Source: Citrobacter amalonaticus
GTDB taxonomy: Bacteria; Pseudomonadota; Gammaproteobacteria; Enterobacterales; Enterobacteriaceae
Direction of reading: 5' to 3'
NCBI RefSeq assembly: GCF_018323885.1
Contig: NZ_AP024585.1
Span: 3,906,001-3,970,000 of the forward strand
DNA length: 64,000 nt
Shown here piece after piece: positions 48,893 through 58,446 of this stretch. A program made the translations under genes and the position numbers. Position 1 is the first letter of the stretch; the number at the start of each line of letters is the position of its first letter. The notes below the pieces were generated by a model. The model searched no databases, was not told the origin of the DNA, and saw nothing but the letters and a program-made list of their open reading frames with translations.

Positions 48893-50131
48893 TTAAACCT
48901 CGGCGGCCGTCGCCGTCGCATTCATCTCTGCATTCACCGACTTTTTCCCGGAGAAGCGTTCTACAATTTGTGCCGCATTCAAATCATGAATCACGTTAAT
49001 TAGCGTCGCCGGGGCATCGGTAATGGTGCCCAGCACCACCAACATCGGAATGGTTTCCATCGGCAGTCCCAGCGTGGTGACGATAAAGATCTCCCCAAGG
49101 AACGCCCCGCCCGGTACGCCGCCGACGATAATCGCGGAAAGCACGGCGATCAGCATGGTCAGGAAGAAGGTTTCCGTGGTGAATGGGATCCCCAGCACCG
49201 AGTAAATAAAGACGATCTTCAGCGCCGCAATCATCGCCACGCCGCCTTTGTTCAGGTTGACCAGCAGTGGGATCGAGACATCCACAATTTCCGGGTTAAT
49301 CCCCATCGCTTTGCCCGCGCGCAGCGTCACCGGCAGCGTGCCCAGCGAAGAACAGGTACCCAGCGCCGTGACAGAAGGCTCAATGGCGTGACGCCAGAAG
49401 GCCTTCACCGCCGGTACGCCGCCGCCAATGTAAGAGTAGAGAATAGAGCCGAAAATGTAGTAAGCCAGCGTGGCAACCATGAACAGACCAATTGCCCGGG
49501 CAAAGGTGAGCAGCAGTCCGGAATCCTGGCTGGCCATCGTCGCCGCAAAGTAGCAACCGAGCCCCAGCGGCGCGACCTTCATGATGATCGACACGATCTT
49601 CATAATGACGGTGTTGGCATCGTCCAGCAGCGAGGCAATACGTTTACCCGCCTGTTCTGACTGACCAATCGCGATCCCGGCAATGATCGCCATCACGATC
49701 AGCGCGAGAATATTCGACTTAGAAAACAGACCAATAAAGTCGTTGGTGGTGATCATGCTGACAAAATCCATCTTGCCGCTGCCCGCCTGCACGGACTGCG
49801 AGAGATCGATAGTGACCCCCTGCGCCGGGTTGTACCACAGGGCTAACGCCACGATACCGGCCGCCGGAATAAACGCCATCGCGATGGAAACGATAAAGAT
49901 AATCGCCATAATTCGCCCTAAGCGTTTCAGGTCGGTCATACTGGCGATAGAGGACATTACGCTGATTCCCACCAGCGGAACGATAATCATAAATAACAGG
50001 TTCAGGAAAATCTGACCTATCGGCTGGAGTTTACTGGCAAACGCGGGGGCTAAAATCCCTAATAAACCACCTGCCACCAGAGCAAGTAATAAAATAATTG
50101 ACGATTTGTAGGGTTCGAGTCGTGTCCACAT
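48893..50131 (-). CDS. Dicarboxylate/amino acid:cation symporter (DAACS family)
   Basis: 412 residues with about eight helices and two re-entrant loops. Signature blocks are [20 protein letters not shown] near residue 42, the serine-rich hairpin [20 protein letters not shown] near 256, and [20 protein letters not shown] near 292, corresponding to the NMDGT-type motif of GltPh relatives but with NKGG. Transports an acidic or neutral amino acid or dicarboxylate with cations. Upstream partner of the MetC-like gene and divergent from a LysR regulator; substrate unknown, a sulfur amino acid is plausible. Confidence 0.88.
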   Translation of the reverse strand: MWTRLEPYKSSIILLLALVAGGLLGILAPAFASKLQPIGQIFLNLLFMIIVPLVGISVMSSIASMTDLKRLGRIMAIIFIVSIAMAFIPAAGIVALALWYNPAQGVTIDLSQSVQAGSGKMDFVSMITTNDFIGLFSKSNILALIVMAIIAGIAIGQSEQAGKRIASLLDDANTVIMKIVSIIMKVAPLGLGCYFAATMASQDSGLLLTFARAIGLFMVATLAYYIFGSILYSYIGGGVPAVKAFWRHAIEPSVTALGTCSSLGTLPVTLRAGKAMGINPEIVDVSIPLLVNLNKGGVAMIAALKIVFIYSVLGIPFTTETFFLTMLIAVLSAIIVGGVPGGAFLGEIFIVTTLGLPMETIPMLVVLGTITDAPATLINVIHDLNAAQIVERFSGKKSVNAEMNATATAAEV

Positions 50132-50355
50132 AATCGGTACCTTTTATAAGAATGGAATTAAATGAGAGTAAATTCACAATTTGGCGACGTTCTGTTTTTG
50201 CCTCCTTACTATTTGTGACGCACCTCACTTAAGTTGTTATTTTTTCATTTTGTGCGTATGTCGTTTCCTGTGATTCAATAGTTACATGTTTCAAAACCCA
50301 ATGTAACGGCCTATTCGTACCGTTTTTGCAAATCACTTGTGAGCAAAAGGAAACA

Positions 50356-51282
50356 ATGAGCGCACCCATTTCTCTCAAGCACTTAGAGTTTTTTGTCCGG
50401 ATTGTGGACTGCGGAGGTTTATCTGAAGCCGCGGTGCAACTTAACGTGTCACCGTCCGCGGTCAGTAAAAGTCTGGCGGCAATGGAAGATACGCTGGGGA
50501 CAACATTAATTAAGCGCACGACCCGCAGTATTACGCTGACCGACGCCGGGCAATATTTGTTTAACCGGGCCAATAAATTACTGAAAGAATTTGATGAAAC
50601 GCTTAATACTACCTCTGGTTATTATCATAATCCGCAAGGTGAATTACGCATTACCTGTTCGATTGCCTTCGGCTATTCCCGACTGGTCAATCTGGTGGAC
50701 AAATATCGCACCCAATACCCGGATGTGAACCTGTATATCGATCTCAACGATAACTTCGTCAATCTGAACGACACGGATTTCGATATCGCCCTGCGCATCT
50801 CCACCGCCCCGCCGCAAAACTATGCCACGCGTAAACTGGTGCCGATCCGCTGGGCGTACTGCGCCTCCCCCGGTTACCTCGCGAAGAAAGGGATGCCGCT
50901 GCGTCGTACCGATCTGGTCGATCACGATTGTCTGGTTTATCCTGGCCTGACCCCGGTTCTGAAGGTTGCCGACGAGCAGGATCGCCTGCATCAGCTAAAA
51001 CTGCATATGCCGATCCAGGCCAACAGCAGCCTGGTCCTGCTGAAGTCGGTGCTGGAAGATCAGGGCGTGGCCTATCTGCCGACCTATCTGATTGGCGATC
51101 ATATCCAGAAAGAGGAGATCACCCCGCTGATGCTCGACGGCACGATCGCCTGCGAAACGCACACCCTTTACGCGCTCTATTTCCCCAGCAAATACAGCAA
51201 TCCGAAGGTGCGTTCGTTTATTGATTTTTTGGTCGCGGAGTTAGGGACACTGCCAGCGTGGGACAACTGGATCCCCGGCTGA
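50356..51282 (+). CDS. LysR-family regulator
   Basis: 308 residues from the ATG at 50356 ([20 protein letters not shown]) with AAAAGGAAA upstream. The N-terminal helix-turn-helix is [20 protein letters not shown] followed by a wing with [19 protein letters not shown]. The C-terminal periplasmic-binding-protein-like effector domain covers about residues 90-300. Divergent from the symporter/MetC-like operon across 224 nt, the classic LysR arrangement, so it probably controls that operon. Effector unknown. Confidence 0.9.
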   Translation: MSAPISLKHLEFFVRIVDCGGLSEAAVQLNVSPSAVSKSLAAMEDTLGTTLIKRTTRSITLTDAGQYLFNRANKLLKEFDETLNTTSGYYHNPQGELRITCSIAFGYSRLVNLVDKYRTQYPDVNLYIDLNDNFVNLNDTDFDIALRISTAPPQNYATRKLVPIRWAYCASPGYLAKKGMPLRRTDLVDHDCLVYPGLTPVLKVADEQDRLHQLKLHMPIQANSSLVLLKSVLEDQGVAYLPTYLIGDHIQKEEITPLMLDGTIACETHTLYALYFPSKYSNPKVRSFIDFLVAELGTLPAWDNWIPG

Positions 51283-51332
51283 TCCCCGGTTGTTTTTGCA
51301 CGATCCCTCCGTCTGGCTCTATCCTTAAGCGT

Positions 51333-52616
51333 ATGAATAAAATTGCTGAACTCAAACGCGCCAAACTGCTGGCGCTTTCGTTACTGCTGATCGCGGCCAC
51401 TACGTTCGTCATCACCCTCTTCCTGCCGCCTGGTTTTTGGGTCAGCGGGATCAAAGCCATTGCCGAGGCGGCGATGGTCGGTGCCCTGGCGGACTGGTTC
51501 GCGGTGGTGGCGCTGTTTCGCCGCGTCCCTCTCCCGTTCATTTCGCGGCACACGGCGATTATTCCCCGCAATAAGGACCGCATCGGCGAGAATCTGGGGC
51601 AGTTTGTGCAGGAGAAATTCCTCGACACCCAGTCCCTGGTTGCGCTGATCCGCCGCCATGAACCCGCGCTGCTGATTGGCAACTGGTTCAGCCAGCCGGA
51701 AAACGCCCAGCGGGTCGGACAGCATCTGTTGCAGATCATGAGCGGCTTTCTGGAACTGACCGACGATGCCCGTATCCAGCGCCTGCTAAAACGGGCGGTG
51801 CATAAGGCGATTGATAAGGTCGATCTCTCCGGCACCAGCGCCCTGATGCTGGAAAGCATGACCAAAAACGATCGCCATCAGGTTCTGCTCGATACGCTGA
51901 TCGCCCAGTTGATATCCCTCCTCCAGCGCGACAGTTCGAGGACCTTTATCGCCCGGCAAATCGTCCACTGGCTGGAGACCGAGCATCCGCTGAAGGCTAA
52001 AATTCTGCCTACCGAATGGTTGGGCGAGCACAGCGCGGAGCTGGTATCGGAAGCGGTGAACTCGCTGCTCGACGACATCAGCCACGATCGCGCGCATCAA
52101 ATCCGCCACGCCTTCGATCGCGCCACGTTCAGGCTTATCGACAAACTGAAAAACGATCCGGAGATGGCGAACCGGGCGGAAAGCATCAAAGATTACCTGA
52201 AAGAAGATGAAGCCTTTAACCGCTACCTCGGCGAGCTGTGGGCGGATTTACGTCAGTGGCTGAAGCAGGATATCAACGCCGACGATTCCAGGGTGAAGCA
52301 GCGAATCGCCCATGCCGGACAGTGGTTTGGCGAAACGCTGATCGCCGACGATGCGCTGCGCGCTTCGCTCAACGGCCATCTGGAGCAGGCCGCCCATCGG
52401 GTGGCGCCGGAGTTTGCCGCCTTCCTGACCCGCCACATCAGCGATACGGTGAAAAGCTGGGATGCCCGCGATATGTCGCGGCAGATTGAACTTAACATCG
52501 GGAAAGATTTACAGTTTATCCGCGTCAACGGCACGCTGGTGGGCGGGACGATCGGGCTGGTCTTATACCTGTTATCGCAACTTCCCTCACTGCTGCCCGC
52601 ACTGTCCACTTTTTAA
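51333..52616 (+). CDS. yjiN: DUF445 inner-membrane protein YjiN
   Basis: 427 residues from the ATG at 51333 ([20 protein letters not shown]). A hydrophobic helix near residues 13-33, the conserved [20 protein letters not shown] block near 40-60, a long mainly helical middle (about residues 90-395), and a C-terminal hydrophobic helix. This is DUF445; function unknown. In E. coli yjiN is next to mdtM; here the LysR/symporter/MetC-like cassette separates them. The following DUF2164 gene starts 9 nt after its stop. Confidence 0.94.
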   Translation: MNKIAELKRAKLLALSLLLIAATTFVITLFLPPGFWVSGIKAIAEAAMVGALADWFAVVALFRRVPLPFISRHTAIIPRNKDRIGENLGQFVQEKFLDTQSLVALIRRHEPALLIGNWFSQPENAQRVGQHLLQIMSGFLELTDDARIQRLLKRAVHKAIDKVDLSGTSALMLESMTKNDRHQVLLDTLIAQLISLLQRDSSRTFIARQIVHWLETEHPLKAKILPTEWLGEHSAELVSEAVNSLLDDISHDRAHQIRHAFDRATFRLIDKLKNDPEMANRAESIKDYLKEDEAFNRYLGELWADLRQWLKQDINADDSRVKQRIAHAGQWFGETLIADDALRASLNGHLEQAAHRVAPEFAAFLTRHISDTVKSWDARDMSRQIELNIGKDLQFIRVNGTLVGGTIGLVLYLLSQLPSLLPALSTF

Positions 52617-52625
52617 GGAGAAAAA

Positions 52626-52865
52626 ATGGCTGACATTACCCTTTCCCCGACGCAGCGCGACGGTCTGCGCGATGCGCTCAGAGACTACTGCCGCGATCAT
52701 TTCGAACTGGAGCTGGAACAGTTCGACGCTGAGTTTTTTATTGATTTCATTAGCGAAAAACTAGGGCCTGTGTACTACAACGCGGGCATTGAGGAGGCGA
52801 TTCGCACGCATCTGGCCTGGAGCGAGCGCATCCAGGAAGAGATGGATCTGAAGAAGATTTTATAA
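52626..52865 (+). CDS. DUF2164 family protein
   Basis: 79 residues: MADITLSPTQRDGLRDALRD, then ELEQFDAEFFIDFISEKLGP and YYNAGIEEAIRTHLAWSERI. This is the DUF2164 family of small acidic helical cytoplasmic proteins, function unknown. A very strong ribosome site (TTTTAAGGAGAAAAA) lies only 9 nt after yjiN, so it is the second gene of a yjiN operon. Confidence 0.88.
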   Translation: MADITLSPTQRDGLRDALRDYCRDHFELELEQFDAEFFIDFISEKLGPVYYNAGIEEAIRTHLAWSERIQEEMDLKKIL

Positions 52866-52961
52866 TGCCTTACCTGGCGGGAGATCAATAAACCCATAAC
52901 ATTGACATGGTTATAATGCGAGCACTTTTAACATCTCCCGTGTCACGGGGAAGGAAAATCC

Positions 52962-54113
52962 ATGTCGCTTATCACCGATCTGCCCGCCATTTTCGACCAG
53001 TTCTCTGAAGCCCGCCAGAAAGGCTTTCTCACCGTGATGGATCTCAAAGAGCAGGGTATCCCGCTGGTGGGAACCTATTGCACCTTCATGCCGCAGGAGA
53101 TCCCGATGGCGGCGGGTGCGGTGGTGGTCTCGCTGTGCTCAACGTCGGATGAAACCATCGAAGAAGCCGAAAAAGATCTACCGCGCAACCTCTGCCCGCT
53201 GATCAAAAGCAGCTACGGCTTCGGCAAAACCGACAAATGCCCCTATTTCTACTTTTCCGACCTGGTAGTGGGTGAAACCACCTGCGATGGCAAAAAGAAA
53301 ATGTATGAATATATGGCGGAGTTCAAAGCCGTTCACGTCATGCAGTTGCCAAACAGCAGCCAGGATGCCGCCTCACGCGCGCTGTGGAAAGCAGAAATTC
53401 TGCGTCTGCAACAGGCTGTGGAAGCACGCTTTGGGACGCCGGTTACCGAAGCGGCACTGCGTGACGCCATTGTCCTCAAAAACCGTGAGCGTCGTGCACT
53501 GGCGAATTTCTATCGTCTCGGGCAGCTTAATCCCCCTGCATTGAGCGGCAGCGATATCCTGAAAGTGGTGTACGGCGCGACCTTCCGCTTTGATAAAGAA
53601 GCCCTTATCGACGAACTGAACAGCATGGCTGAACGCGTGCGCCAGGCATGGCAGGATGGTAAACGACTGGACGCCCGTCCGCGTATTCTGATCACCGGCT
53701 GTCCGATCGGCGGCGCGGCAGAAAAAGTGGTGCGCGCCATTGAGGAAAACGGCGGTTGGGTGGTGGGATACGAAAACTGTACCGGCGCGAAGGCGACCGA
53801 GCAGTGCGTCGCGGAAACTGGTGACGTATACGAGGCGCTCACCGACAAATATCTCGCCATCGGCTGTTCGTGCATCTCTCCAAACGATCAGCGCCTGACG
53901 CTGCTCAGCCAGATGGTGGAAGAGTACCATGCAGACGGCGTGGTGGACGTGATTTTGCAGGCCTGTCATACCTATGCCGTTGAATCACTGGCAATTAAGC
54001 GCCATGTTCGCCAGCAACACAACATTCCTTATATCGCCATTGAAACCGACTACTCTACCTCGGATGTCGGCCAGCTCAGCACCCGCGTCGCGGCCTTTAT
54101 TGAAATGCTGTGA
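52962..54113 (+). CDS. yjiM: 2-Hydroxyacyl-CoA dehydratase D-subunit-like protein YjiM
   Basis: 383 residues, the E. coli length. HgdB/FldC-like family: conserved cysteines that could bind a 4Fe-4S cluster lie in GTYCTFMPQEIPMAAGAVVV (near residue 45), RNLCPLIKSSYGF (near 79) and LQACHTYAVES (near 332). The related enzymes dehydrate 2-hydroxyacyl-CoA by a ketyl radical mechanism with an ATP-driven activator; YjiM has only one such subunit. Its activator YjiL follows 9 nt downstream. The substrate is unknown. Confidence 0.93.
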   Translation: MSLITDLPAIFDQFSEARQKGFLTVMDLKEQGIPLVGTYCTFMPQEIPMAAGAVVVSLCSTSDETIEEAEKDLPRNLCPLIKSSYGFGKTDKCPYFYFSDLVVGETTCDGKKKMYEYMAEFKAVHVMQLPNSSQDAASRALWKAEILRLQQAVEARFGTPVTEAALRDAIVLKNRERRALANFYRLGQLNPPALSGSDILKVVYGATFRFDKEALIDELNSMAERVRQAWQDGKRLDARPRILITGCPIGGAAEKVVRAIEENGGWVVGYENCTGAKATEQCVAETGDVYEALTDKYLAIGCSCISPNDQRLTLLSQMVEEYHADGVVDVILQACHTYAVESLAIKRHVRQQHNIPYIAIETDYSTSDVGQLSTRVAAFIEML

Positions 54114-54122
54114 GGAGCAGGC

Positions 54123-54890
54123 GTGACGTATTCGATAGGAATTGATTCCGGCTCGACGGCGACCAAAGGCATTTTACTCACCGGCGGTGTGATTGAGCGC
54201 CGTTTCCTGTGCCCGACGCCATTCCGCCCTGCCGATGCCATCCGCGAGGCCTGGGAGGTTCTCGCGGAAGGTCTGGAAACGCGCCCCTACCTGACCTTAA
54301 CCGGCTATGGCCGCCAGCTGGTTGATTTTGCCGACAAGCAGGTGACGGAAATCTCCTGTCACGGACTGGGTGCGCGGCTGCTCGCACCTGCCACCCGCAC
54401 GGTCATTGACATCGGTGGACAGGATAGCAAGGTGATCCAACTGGATGACGATGGTAACCTCACCGACTTTCTGATGAATGACAAATGCGCGGCGGGCACC
54501 GGGCGCTTTCTGGAGGTCATTTCACGCACCCTGGGCGCCAGCGTGGAGCAACTCGATACCATTACCGCTGGCGTTGCGCCGCACGCCATCAGCAGTATGT
54601 GCACCGTTTTTGCCGAATCCGAAGTGATTAGCCTACGCTCTGCGGGTATCGCCCCGGAAGCGATCCTCGCGGGGGTGATCAATGCCATGGCGCGACGCAG
54701 CGCCAATTTCATTGGTCGACTCTCTTCAGAAGGGCCACTGCTGTTTACCGGCGGCGTCAGCCACTGCGCAGCGTTTGCCCGGATGCTGGAAGGCCATGTC
54801 GGTATCCCGGTAAACACCCACCCGGACGCGCAGTTTGCCGGCGCCATCGGCGCGGCGCTGATCGGCCAGCGGCAGAGAACGCGCGGATGA
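54123..54890 (+). CDS. yjiL: ATPase activator of 2-hydroxyacyl-CoA dehydratase type, YjiL
   Basis: 255 residues from a GTG start with GAGGAGCAGG upstream. ASKHA-fold ATPase of the HgdC type: phosphate-1 motif GIDSGSTATKG at residues 6-16, DIGGQDSK near 96, and the cluster-ligand segment NDKCAAGTGRFLE near 119-131. A second cysteine in AISSMCTVFAESEV (near 160) completes the dimer-bridging 4Fe-4S ligand set seen in HgdC. It should donate one electron to YjiM using ATP. Overlaps the next gene by 4 nt. Confidence 0.94.
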   Translation: MTYSIGIDSGSTATKGILLTGGVIERRFLCPTPFRPADAIREAWEVLAEGLETRPYLTLTGYGRQLVDFADKQVTEISCHGLGARLLAPATRTVIDIGGQDSKVIQLDDDGNLTDFLMNDKCAAGTGRFLEVISRTLGASVEQLDTITAGVAPHAISSMCTVFAESEVISLRSAGIAPEAILAGVINAMARRSANFIGRLSSEGPLLFTGGVSHCAAFARMLEGHVGIPVNTHPDAQFAGAIGAALIGQRQRTRG

Positions 54891-55162
54891 CGGAATACCT
54901 GTTTTTATTTCATTCGACGGTTGGCGTGATCCAGACCCGCAAAGCGTTGCAGGCCGCAGGCGTGACCTTTCGGGTCGCCGACATACCCCGCCAGTTGCGC
55001 GGGGGCTGCGGACTGTGCGTCTACCTGCATTGCCAGCCTGGTGAACAAGATCGGTGGGTGATCCCCGGTCACACCGAATCAATCTACCGCCTTGAGCAGG
55101 GCGACTGGCAATGTGTGGCAACCTTCGACGCGCCAGCACGTTGCCCCGCGAAACCACGATAA
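54887..55162 (+). CDS. DUF3343 protein (putative Se/S carrier-like)
   Basis: 91 residues. MTEYLFLFHSTVGVIQTRKA at the N-terminus and the central cysteine motif LRGGCGLCVYLHC near residue 40 identify the DUF3343 family, annotated as putative selenium/sulfur carrier-like. Its ATG overlaps the yjiL stop by 4 nt, so it belongs to the yjiM-yjiL operon. The cysteine pair (GGCGLC) could carry or donate a sulfur or a cluster to YjiM/YjiL; this is inference. Confidence 0.88.
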   Translation: MTEYLFLFHSTVGVIQTRKALQAAGVTFRVADIPRQLRGGCGLCVYLHCQPGEQDRWVIPGHTESIYRLEQGDWQCVATFDAPARCPAKPR

Positions 55163-55257
55163 ATGTCACTATGCAATTATCACCCGTTTAAGGATTCATT
55201 AAGATTAATCTTTATACTTTCTCCCTTAATGTCTTTGATTTTATTTAAGGAAGAATA

Positions 55258-56121
55258 ATGAGATTGTCCGCCCGATATCTGAATTCACCTCTGCGAATCA
55301 TGCTTCTTCTTACTTTACTCATTGCGGGGGCGAGTTATGTCATATCGGGTAACGCCATGCCCGACAATGACAATAACTCCCTTGCCGATTATCGCGCGAC
55401 GATAGACGCTAAACAGATCGCGGGCGTGAAAAAAAATGTCTCCTCACTCACCTGGTCCGATAAAACGAATACGTTGTTCAGCACAATCAATAAACCCGCC
55501 GCGATTATTGAATTAACCCGCCAGGGTCAACTGCTGCGTACCATCCCACTCGATTTTATTCGCGATCTGGAGACGATCGAGTTCATTGGTAACGACACAT
55601 TTGTCATCAGCGATGAAAGTGACTATTCCATCTACGTGATTACCCTCAATGCGCAGTCACAGGTCAACATCATCAAAAAGTTAACGCTTAATCTGTATGA
55701 AACCCCGACCAACGACGGTTTTGAGGGCCTCGCCTGGTCACGTGAAAAAGAGACATTCTGGTTTTTTAAAGAAAAGAGACCGATTGGGATCTATAAAGTG
55801 ACGGGGCTGCTCAATAATGACAATCTGACCATCAGTAAAGACCATGCGCTGCAACAACAGCTAGGTGTGCAGGATATTTCAGGCGCGGAGTTTAATCCGC
55901 AGCGGAACAGCCTGCTGATCCTATCTCACGAATCACGAGTGCTCAAAGAGGTCAGAACCGACGGCAACGTTCTCGGCGTCATGCCGCTAACCGAAGGTCA
56001 CCACGGGTTGGCGCACACCATACAGCAGGCTGAAGGGATCGCGATGGATAACCAGGGGACGCTGTTTATCGTGGCAGAGCCCAACCTGTTTTACCGCTTC
56101 ACGTCTAAGAGCGCACAATAA
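55258..56121 (+). CDS. yjiK: SdiA-regulated-family beta-propeller protein YjiK
   Basis: 287 residues. An N-terminal signal/anchor helix (residues 14-31, IMLLLTLLIAGASYVISG) is followed by a repeat-rich extracytoplasmic domain with propeller-type blocks such as SLTWSDKTNTLFSTINKPAA, ETIEFIGNDTFVISDESDYS and GLAHTIQQAEGIAMDNQGTL. The SdiA-regulated (PF06977) family folds as a beta-propeller; no activity is known. Strong ribosome site AAGGAAGA. Its own promoter region of 95 nt separates it from the yjiML operon. Confidence 0.93.
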   Translation: MRLSARYLNSPLRIMLLLTLLIAGASYVISGNAMPDNDNNSLADYRATIDAKQIAGVKKNVSSLTWSDKTNTLFSTINKPAAIIELTRQGQLLRTIPLDFIRDLETIEFIGNDTFVISDESDYSIYVITLNAQSQVNIIKKLTLNLYETPTNDGFEGLAWSREKETFWFFKEKRPIGIYKVTGLLNNDNLTISKDHALQQQLGVQDISGAEFNPQRNSLLILSHESRVLKEVRTDGNVLGVMPLTEGHHGLAHTIQQAEGIAMDNQGTLFIVAEPNLFYRFTSKSAQ

Positions 56122-56199
56122 TACCGCCATCGCCTTACCCATTTGTTATAAATTTGTTACTCTCGCATTTCGCTCACGACAAATAACAATGGGTACGGC

Positions 56200-57399
56200 A
56201 TGAGCCAGCAACCGCATATCGCAGACCGGTATTCACTGCGCACCGCCCTTTTCGGGATGATGGTCCTCGCGCTGGGCATGGGAATTGGCCGTTTTCTCTA
56301 TACCCCAATGCTGCCCGTACTGCTGGCTGAGGGGCGCTTCACGTTTTCCGAACTGTCGTGGATAGCCAGCGTCAACTATGCGGGATACCTGGTCGGCAGC
56401 CTGTTGTTCTCGTTCGGGCTTTTTCATCTGCCGGGACGTTTACGCCCTATGCTGTTGAGTTCAGCGGTGGCGACCGGCGCACTGATCCTCGCGATGGCGC
56501 TATTCTCCAATCCCATGGTGGTGATGCTGGTGCGCTTTTTGGCGGGAGTCGCCAGCGCCGGGATGCTGATCTTTGGCTCCACGCTGGTGCTACAACATAC
56601 CCGCAATCCTTTTGTCATTGCCTCGCTGTTTTCTGGCGTCGGCGTCGGGATTGCGCTGGGTAACGAGTACGTGATTGCTGGTCTGCACTTTGCGCTCTCC
56701 TCCCACGCGCTGTGGATCGGGGCGGTGGCCTTCTCGGCCGTCCTGGCGATGTTGCTGGTGCTGCTGCTTCCGTCCCACGCCCACACGCTGCCTGCCGCCA
56801 CCCAGGCAAAAAGTGACCCACAGCCGATGCGCTGGTGGCTATTGGCGCTGCTCTACGGACTGGCAGGATTCGGTTACATCATCGTTGCCACCTATTTACC
56901 GCTTATGGCGAAAGGGGCGGGTTCTCCACTGCTGACGGTTCATCTGTGGACGTTGGTCGGTGTCTCAATTGTGCCGGGCTGCTTCGCCTGGCTGTGGGCC
57001 GCGAAACGCTGGGGAGTGCTGCAATGCCTGACGGCAAACCTGGTGATTCAGGGGGCCTGTGTGATCCTGACGCTGGCCAGCGGCTCTCCGCTGTTGCTGG
57101 TGCTGAGCAGCGTGGGGTTCGGCGCAACGTTTATGGGCACCACCTCGCTGGTCATGACCCTCGCGCGACAGCTTATTGTGCCGGGAAACCTCAACCTGCT
57201 CGGGTTTGTGACGCTGACCTACGGTATCGGCCAGATTCTGGGTCCGCTGTTAACCACGCTGTTAGGCAGTGGCACGCAGGCGATTACCGATGCCACGCTG
57301 TGCGGCGCGCTGGCGTTATTTATCGCCGCGACGATCAGCGCCCTGCAATTCTATAAACAAAAGCGTTTGTTGGCGTGCCGCATCAAAGACATGCGCTGA
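56200..57399 (+). CDS. yjiJ: MFS transporter YjiJ
   Basis: 399 residues, twelve membrane segments. It belongs to the YbfB/YjiJ group of MFS carriers: [20 protein letters not shown] near residue 24 and [20 protein letters not shown] near 52. Substrate unknown. It is the last gene here that keeps the E. coli yji order. Its 3' end overlaps the stop of a convergent small gene by 17 nt. Confidence 0.93.
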   Translation: MSQQPHIADRYSLRTALFGMMVLALGMGIGRFLYTPMLPVLLAEGRFTFSELSWIASVNYAGYLVGSLLFSFGLFHLPGRLRPMLLSSAVATGALILAMALFSNPMVVMLVRFLAGVASAGMLIFGSTLVLQHTRNPFVIASLFSGVGVGIALGNEYVIAGLHFALSSHALWIGAVAFSAVLAMLLVLLLPSHAHTLPAATQAKSDPQPMRWWLLALLYGLAGFGYIIVATYLPLMAKGAGSPLLTVHLWTLVGVSIVPGCFAWLWAAKRWGVLQCLTANLVIQGACVILTLASGSPLLLVLSSVGFGATFMGTTSLVMTLARQLIVPGNLNLLGFVTLTYGIGQILGPLLTTLLGSGTQAITDATLCGALALFIAATISALQFYKQKRLLACRIKDMR

Positions 57400-57607
57400 C
57401 CATAATGCGGGGGACCTGGTGGATCCACTCCAGTAATTCGTAAAGCAGCGAAGCCGTGACGATTTTACTGGTTGTCGCGGTTGACCAGGGAAAGAGCGTT
57501 ACGCTGAGTTCCCACGTCATGAGCGAGACGGTTGTCACGACCAGGGTCAGTCCTAATGCGGTGACGGTAATACACGCCATGGCGCGCCAGAGAGGTAAAA
57601 ACATCAT
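57383..57607 (-). CDS. Hypothetical two-helix membrane protein
   Basis: 74 residues with two hydrophobic stretches, about residues 10-31 ([20 protein letters not shown]) and 44-58. I do not recognise a family. It starts 20 nt after the ribbon-helix-helix-like gene on the same strand, behind an ACAGGATG ribosome site with two adjacent ATGs, and overlaps yjiJ by 17 nt at its 3' end. The tight spacing suggests a two-gene unit with its neighbour. Confidence 0.6.
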   Translation of the reverse strand: MMFLPLWRAMACITVTALGLTLVVTTVSLMTWELSVTLFPWSTATTSKIVTASLLYELLEWIHQVPRIMVSACL

Positions 57608-57627
57608 CCTGTAAAATCCGCCCGCAC

Positions 57628-57828
57628 TTATTCACGGCCGCCTTCATTGGCGGTGCGATGCAGCATGAGCGCTTCGGCAATAATGTCCTGTTTGCTTTTA
57701 CGCGTTTCTAACGCCAACGCCCGAACGTAGTCCCATAGCGTCGTCTCAACACGGGCGCTTAACAGCACCATATCTTTAGAACGGGTTCCCCTGGCTTTAC
57801 GGGTATCGGGATAATCGCGGGAAGGCAT
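57628..57828 (-). CDS. Small ribbon-helix-helix-like DNA-binding protein
   Basis: 66 residues from the ATG at 57828 (MPSRDYPDTRKARGTRSKDM), with CAGGAG upstream. A basic, disordered N-terminus precedes VLLSARVETTLWDYVRALAL and ETRKSKQDIIAEALML, a strand-helix-helix pattern like CopG/MetJ/Arc-type repressors. It is followed by a small membrane-protein gene. Possibly a self-regulating repressor of this two-gene unit; toxin-antitoxin is conceivable but there is no recognisable toxin. Confidence 0.62.
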   Translation of the reverse strand: MPSRDYPDTRKARGTRSKDMVLLSARVETTLWDYVRALALETRKSKQDIIAEALMLHRTANEGGRE

Positions 57829-57903
57829 CGTCGGCTCCTGAAGGCTATGTCGTCTTAACTGGGGAGGAATATGCAGTTGGTCGAATAACAAGTCAACGTA
57901 CAA

Positions 57904-58446
57904 AATTTCAGCAGCCGGGTGATAGAAATGTTAAGAAAACGCCTTAAAATGGAACGCTGTTTCAAGTGAAAGATAGCCCGTAGCAGGCTAATGATGTCAG
58001 GGTTTATTTACATGTTCTGATTAATTCAGTGCATTTCAGCCCCTGCGCTTCCGGCAAAACATTCACCACGATTATTGAAAATTCCTATGCGCCAATAAGT
58101 TACTTCCAGAATAAATGTTTACTTTGAAGGCAATAACTGGCTTTTTTAGAGAGAGTTACGACGATCTCTTTCAATAATTTTCGCTAACGTCACTTCTTTT
58201 CTTTGTTATCAGACGTCTTACCACCGCCACCATAAACGCAATAAAGGTAAACAAGTCGTAAATAAGGACATTTTTTAACGACGCAAATTAAGTGCGTATC
58301 AATTGACATGGATCAATTTTAAAAGCTGAATTTTGCCAGCTTTTGGTAAGAATCTGATGAAGCGCACAAATACCGACTGCTTTTGTACACTAAATTTTAC
58401 GCCACCAGACATGCCTGTCATCCGCGGGTGATATTGACTTTACTTT
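57904..58446. other. Gene-free, AT-rich stretch with an FNR-like site
   Basis: About 540 nt with no convincing reading frame. At 58303-58316 TTGACATGGATCAA matches the FNR/CRP-family consensus TTGAT-N4-ATCAA at 9 of 10 positions. At about 58321-58348 AAAAGCT and AGCTTTT arms form a hairpin. The nearest gene in front of the site (minus strand) starts 475 nt away, so what it controls is unclear. The stretch marks the change from conserved yji order to accessory genes. Confidence 0.5.
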
